DNA from: Scenedesmus sp. ARA3
Lineage: Eukaryota; Chlorophyta; Chlorophyceae; Sphaeropleales; Scenedesmaceae
Assembly: GCA_004335835.1 (NCBI GenBank)
Contig: RWJK01001750.1
Coordinates: 1 to 19,972, forward strand
Reading direction: 5' to 3'
Length of the DNA stretch: 19,972 nucleotides
The position numbers were made by a program, and so were the translations under genes. The notes below the pieces were generated by a model that saw only the letters and a program-made list of their open reading frames with translations, was not told the origin of the DNA and searched no databases. Position 1 is the first letter of the stretch. Every line of letters starts with the position of its first letter. This document shows positions 16,242 through 19,972 of this stretch, in pieces.

Positions 16242-17670
16242 ATGGCACTCTGCCTGCACTCACGAGTTGGCGTGGCACTCCGCCCAGCAGAGGCCCGCAG
16301 GGCCTGCGCCAGGCCTGTGATCGTCAGATCCGGCATGAAGGATGCTGCTGACAACGTCGCTGAGGGCTTTGTGCAGATATTCTCCAAGCCACAGGCAAGC
16401 AACTACTGTTGATGCTCTCGGAAGCCCATCCTTCCTCTTCAGCCTTCAAATCCTTACAAGAAATGTTGCTACTGACATGATATGTTTCGTCTTTGCTTTC
16501 ACAGGACAACGACGTCAAGTGGGCCTCGAACGACTTCCAGGGCAAGATATCACACCACGGAGCTGGCAAGCCTTTCAAGGATGGCTTCTCAGCAGCAAAG
16601 CCAGCAAAGGCAGAGGCTAAGGACGCAGAGCAGCCCGCGCAGGAGGCCCCAGAGGTGAGCGGGACCCGCAGGATCGCTGCCCTGTCCGTGGGTGGTTCCG
16701 AGCGGCATGCAGGGCCTTGCTCTGGGGTGCTTGCTCCTGCCATTGCCGTTGTACATTTATCAGGGTTTGGTATGCAGCGGCGTACACCTGCCACGCGGTC
16801 CCGTTCGCTGGCTTGAATCACGCACGCGCCTGTGCTGTTGCCTCACTGCTCGACTGCCTAATTGCCTGGTTGCGTTGCAGGGTGAGGACTATCTTGGCGA
16901 GGCCGTGCAGAACCTCGTGAGCCACAACTTTACTGGCGACGAAACCGAGCCCCCTGAGAGCACCGGCTCTGCTGGCTGGAAGGGCGACATCCACGACAGG
17001 AAGAAAGATGGGTGAGCTGCTGCTGTTATTGCTGCGGAACTGAGGGGGTGTTCAAATGTATGTACTGCGGTATGGAGAGACCTGGCAGCGAGGACAGGGT
17101 GTGTTGCGCTGGTGCTGTTGTACTGCGTGTGTGTGCAGCATGAGCAGCACCAGCGCACAGGAAGCGTGATGGGTGGCCTGCTGCTGTTATGCTGCTGTTT
17201 ACTGCAAATGGGACGTGATTGGATGTGAACAAGCGTAGTGTGCAAATGCTTGGCAGCGATGGCGGGGTTGGCTGTGATGGTGCTGTGGTACTGCATGTGC
17301 GTTTGGTAGTAAAGCAGGTTGCAGCACTGGACCGGCTGAGCATGGGGTGTGCAAGGATACATTTTATCTGCAAGCTCACCTGGGGCCGACAGTGCGGTCA
17401 CCTACTGTGAGTTGTTTGGGCTATTTAGCATATGCTTTCCTCGTGGTTCTGAGCGGCATATGTCAAGCAGCTCAAACAACAAGCAAACATTGGTGTGTGC
17501 TGCACAGCCTCTGGGCTCTGCATGGTACCAAAAAAAAACATTGGTAAGTGCAGCACAGAGCACCCACTCTGCAAGCAGATCCAGGGCACTAGATCTAGAT
17601 CTTCATTGCTGCTGCTGCTGCTGTGCGACTGCGCCTGCTGCATTGCAGGTTCCACGCGAGGAAGGTTTAG
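16242..17670 (+). CDS. Small plastid-targeted protein of unknown function
   Basis: Exons 16242-16394, 16505-16654, 16881-17011 and 17649-17670 (151 residues), phases agreeing. Start context TACACCATGGCA is good. Residues 1 to about 30 (MALCLHSRVGVALRPAEARR) look like a chloroplast transit peptide. The mature part is hydrophilic: MKDAADNVAEGFVQIFSKPQ, then DNDVKWASNDFQGKISHHGA, a Lys/Ala/Glu-rich linker, GEDYLGEAVQNLVSHNF, and GWKGDIHDRKKDG. I do not recognise the family. Intron 1 uses a GC donor (CAG/GCAAGC). The last step is uncertain: GATGG/GTGAGC is either a donor leading to the 22-base final exon, encoding FHARKV and preceded by a CTG-rich acceptor, or simply GGG TGA, ending the protein at 17015 with 145 residues. 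I prefer the four-exon form because donor and acceptor are both strong and the phase fits. Confidence 0.8.
17006..17320 (+). repeat. Imperfect tandem duplication of an exon end and its following intron
   Basis: GATGGGTGAGCTGCTGCTGT at 17007 recurs as GATGGGTGGCCTGCTGCTGT at 17168. The following sequence is also alike (CTGGCAGCGAGGACAGGGT versus CTTGGCAGCGATGGCGGGGT; GTGCTGTTGTACTGC versus GTGCTGTGGTACTGC). The offset is about 161 bases. A separate 51-base offset duplication, AACATTGGT..GTGC.GCACAG, lies at 17486 and 17537. Confidence 0.75.
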
Positions 17671-18900
17671 GAGCCTGGGTTCTTTGAAGGTGCCACAGCA
17701 AGGCAAATGCAGCAGCAGCAGCAGTCGCATAGTAGCTGCATTCTACGCAGCCTGGTCGTCAGCAAGCAGCAAGGCACACAACAACAGAAGAACCGCTGCT
17801 TGCTGGAGCCGTCTGAATGGCGGGTAGGCGCGCAGGAGTTCCGCTGCCGCGTGTGTGGCTGCCGCTGCTGCTGCGGTGCTGGTGCTGGTGCAGGGNGGGG
17901 GCTGGTTTAGTCTGGGGGTTGTTTGTTGCGGCATGTTTCGGCTGGTGGTTTTGTGCTGCTGGTGGCGCTGTTGGACTTGCAGGCAAATCTTGCAGGCACA
18001 TTTTGTGGCATGCATTGCGGCAGTGTGTCTCCAGTGCTGGCACGGGTGCTGCTGCTGTTGCGCCATTGCATGCAATGCCCTGCATTTCAGCTGGCAGGTA
18101 GTGCAAGCATAGTAACCTGTGACTGTTATTTGTGCAACAGCTCATCTGGGTGGATTACTCGCTCATTTTCGTTGTGTTGGATCACCCAGTTTCCCTCCTG
18201 GCGCGGTGGCGTAAGCGCTCGTTTTGTAAAACACGTTTTTGATGCTGGCTGGTGCTGGGGTTGCTGAGCTCTACAGACTGTTGTGGCAGCTCCGTATCCG
18301 TAAGCATGTACAGCAGTTTTTGTGTCCCAGTTTATTTTGTTGGGACAGGTCGGGTTGAAATGTGAATGGCAGGTGCTGTAGCAGTTGTGGGGCTGCAGCT
18401 GTTTCAAGCTGTCTGGTGTAAGGCGCAATGAAGCCATGTGGATTTGGCTGTGGAGCTCCTGCCTCGAGGCAGTAGCCGTCGCTCATTGTAACCTGTTACT
18501 ACTGTTTTGCAACAGTGGTCGTGCAAGCAGCAGGCGGCGCAGGGGGTCTTCTGCTCCAGCATTGCTTGAGGTGCGCAGCTGTGCAATACCAGCATAGTGT
18601 GCACGAGTACAAGGAGTACTCATTAGGCTGCATGATATGCAATGATTGACCTGCTTGCACGTTCTAACCCTTGAATACTATAGTGTGAATAGCTGAATTC
18701 AACCCAATGCTCCCTCTACGTCTCGAGGGGGCCCTTGCGGCCGTGGCTGGCCAACGGCGGTAACAATCACCGGCCAGCAACCACAACATTGTTACAGAGA
18801 TTCTGCAGAATTTGAGCAGTCGATAAAGGGTGGCACAAAGCCGCAGTGAAGCAGCCACACCACACATGCTAAGAACTCTGTAAACCCCCTGCTAACACCA
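17671..18900 (+). other. Repetitive region without a supported gene; ambiguous base at 17896
   Basis: CAG, CTG and GGT-rich sequence with short frames on both strands and no recognisable domain. One undetermined base at 17896 within a G run marks an assembly or read-quality problem. TGTAA at 18225-18229 could serve the 16242 gene, but it is 555 bases from the stop. Related sentences of sequence (AGTAACCTGTGACTGTT.. CAACAG near 18110 and TGTAACCTGTTACTACTGTT near 18487) suggest old local duplication. Confidence 0.45.
18542..18584 (+). repeat. Dispersed repeat, second copy near 14464-14507
   Basis: GGGGGTCTTCTGCTCCAGCATTGCTTGAGGTGCGCAG here matches GGGGGCCTTCTGGACCAGCATTGCTTGAACGTGCGCAG at 14464-14501, about 85 percent by eye. 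The 14464 copy lies just before the acceptor of the candidate exon at 14502. Confidence 0.6.
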
Positions 18901-19260
18901 GTCTGGTGTTGCTGAATTCCGTCACCAGTGGCAATCCAACACCTCACGGCGGGGCTTGAAGCCTTGTCACACCAGCATCATCGCAGCACCTCATCATCAT
19001 CATGTTACCCATCAAGCCATAGCATCAACGCCATCGGCCCCGCGCCCCAATGGAGCGGCAACAGAAGGAACTACACCATCACGTTTGCAGGCATTATGCA
19101 CACCTCAAGCCTTTTCAAGAAATTCAGCAATGAACTCAGACACCAGTAACCTGACAGAACCCCAGGCGTCATATCGCAGCACCTCAAAGATTAGACAGCT
19201 GGTGCCCACTGAACGAACACAGGCGTGGGCCCGGGGGCGGCGTAATGGACAGGGGGCATG
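18901..19260 (+). other. Stretch with no supported gene
   Basis: A plus-strand frame of about 100 codons (18956-19261) is Pro/Ser/Thr rich with a His run, and has no recognisable motif. I see no reason to call it a gene. Confidence 0.4.
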
Positions 19261-19795
19261 ATGCAGCAGCATCGCGCCAACCAGCTGCCTGCAGCTGCAG
19301 CTCGGCTAGTGTCTCCTCAGCGACCTGTGACTGGCTCAGCAGCTCTCCAATCCGCTGCCTGCCGCTGCAGGTGTGCACTTCCTCCTGCAGCATGTGCTAC
19401 TCGATCATGAATTCCTCCTGCAGTATGTGCTACTGGATCATGAATTCATCCTGCAGCATGTGCCACTGGATCAGCAGCCACCACAGAAGTAGGGAGCTCA
19501 CTCTGCTGTGTCTGGGGACTTGCTGTCTGCGGCACATCAGCCAGCTGCCTGCAGCTGCAGCAGCAGCCAGAGTCGCCAGCTGCCTGCAGCTGCAGCTGAG
19601 CTTCATTCTCCTCCAACACCTGCAACAGGCGCAGCAGCGCCCCAGCTTGCCTATTGCCGCTTGAAGCTGCAGCAGCAGCTCCTCAACCAGCTGCCTGCAG
19701 CTGCTGCATCAGCTGGGATAGCAGCTCTTGGATAGCCTGCCGCTGGGCTTGCAGCTGTGTCGGCACATGATTATACACCTGCACACAGCAGCAAG
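19261..19795 (-). pseudogene. Possible decayed or fragmentary coiled-coil coding sequence
   Basis: Read leftward, after an acceptor TGTGCAG near 19782, the sequence encodes VPTQLQAQRQAIQELLSQLM then QQLQAAG, a good heptad pattern, but meets TGA. Further on are LLRLLQVLEENEAQLQLQAA and, in another frame, IGELLSQSQVAEETLAELQL then QAAG. Four copies of CCAGCTGCCTGCAGCTGC create the repeated QLQAAG. The open parts lie in different frames with stops between them. This is either a pseudogene, a repeat-driven illusion, or a multi-exon gene whose splice sites I cannot place. Function unknown. Confidence 0.25.
19381..19479. repeat. 33-bp tandem repeat, three units
   Basis: Units starting at 19381, 19414 and 19447 share CCTCCTGCAGCATGTGCTAC followed by TGGATCATGAATT, the last diverging at its end. 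It lies inside the coiled-coil-like minus-strand stretch and would read AHAAGGIHDPV in one frame. Confidence 0.9.
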
Positions 19796-19972
19796 ACATG
19801 CATGGTTTGGTGGTGCTTCCAGCAAGCAGAGCCGTTGCTTCAGCAATCCCCTAAATGATGATAAGGTTGTACAAGTTGAATCATGAGTTTGTACAAGCTA
19901 AAAATTGAGAGAGGATAGTTGCATGTGGGTCCTGGCACCATCTTGGATGGTATGAGCCACAACAGGTTGAAC

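Noticed and set aside
15804..16412. 202-codon frame starting upstream of the 16242 gene
   Set aside because: Shares frame with exon 1, but the upstream 146 codons show no conserved feature, and MALCLHSRVG at 16242 is a typical transit-peptide start with a good context.
18956..19261. 101-codon plus-strand frame with a His run
   Set aside because: Low-complexity Pro/Ser/Thr content with no recognisable domain or splice context.

Overview
This window is nuclear DNA from a green alga, most likely a chlorophyte of the class Chlorophyceae; I cannot name the genus. Four lines of evidence support this. Spliceosomal introns interrupt four genes. Two of those genes make plastid proteins with N-terminal transit peptides, PsbY and a GDT1/PAM71-type transporter, and a third looks plastid-targeted. 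TGTAA, the usual chlorophyte poly(A) signal, lies downstream of some genes. CAG/CTG (GCA/TGC) microsatellites are everywhere, in introns, in low-complexity coding sequence and beside splice acceptors. Most long open frames in the window are artefacts of this CAG bias.

Layout. (1) 1-3134, minus strand: the 5' part of a gene for a plastid GDT1/UPF0016 (PAM71/CMT1-type) cation transporter, running off the left edge. Its exons and exon ends are duplicated many times, including a tandem array at 1-601 and a pair of alternative EIGDKTFF exons. (2) 3135-3434: short divergent intergenic region. (3) 3435-6519, plus: cytosolic ribosomal protein eL42 (RPL36A), five exons, the first coding exon being only the ATG. 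(4) 7447-10266, plus: PSBY, a nuclear polyprotein for the photosystem II subunit PsbY, carrying four PsbY units where the known plant and Chlamydomonas genes carry two. (5) 11801-12760, plus: a 319-residue unknown membrane protein. (6) 12761-14900: uncertain exons, perhaps of another membrane protein, followed by a TGTAA. (7) 14900-16240: no gene, but two adjacent long hairpins. (8) 16242-17670, plus: a small plastid-targeted protein of unknown function, with a GC-AG intron. (9) 17671-19972: repetitive sequence with no convincing gene, one ambiguous base at 17896, and a decayed-looking coiled-coil stretch on the minus strand.

The genes are not an operon. Functionally the window combines photosynthesis (PsbY; a transporter family known to supply manganese or calcium to the plastid and thylakoid, where photosystem II needs them) with translation (eL42).

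The strongest unifying signal is structural. In every intron-containing gene here, exons or exon 3' ends with their splice donors occur in extra tandem copies. In PSBY this has produced working extra protein units. In the GDT1-like gene it has produced a candidate mutually exclusive exon pair whose phases forbid joint inclusion. In RPL36A and the 16242 gene it has left intact-looking decoy donors inside introns. All exon models come from reading splice phases and family motifs by eye and have no transcript support.
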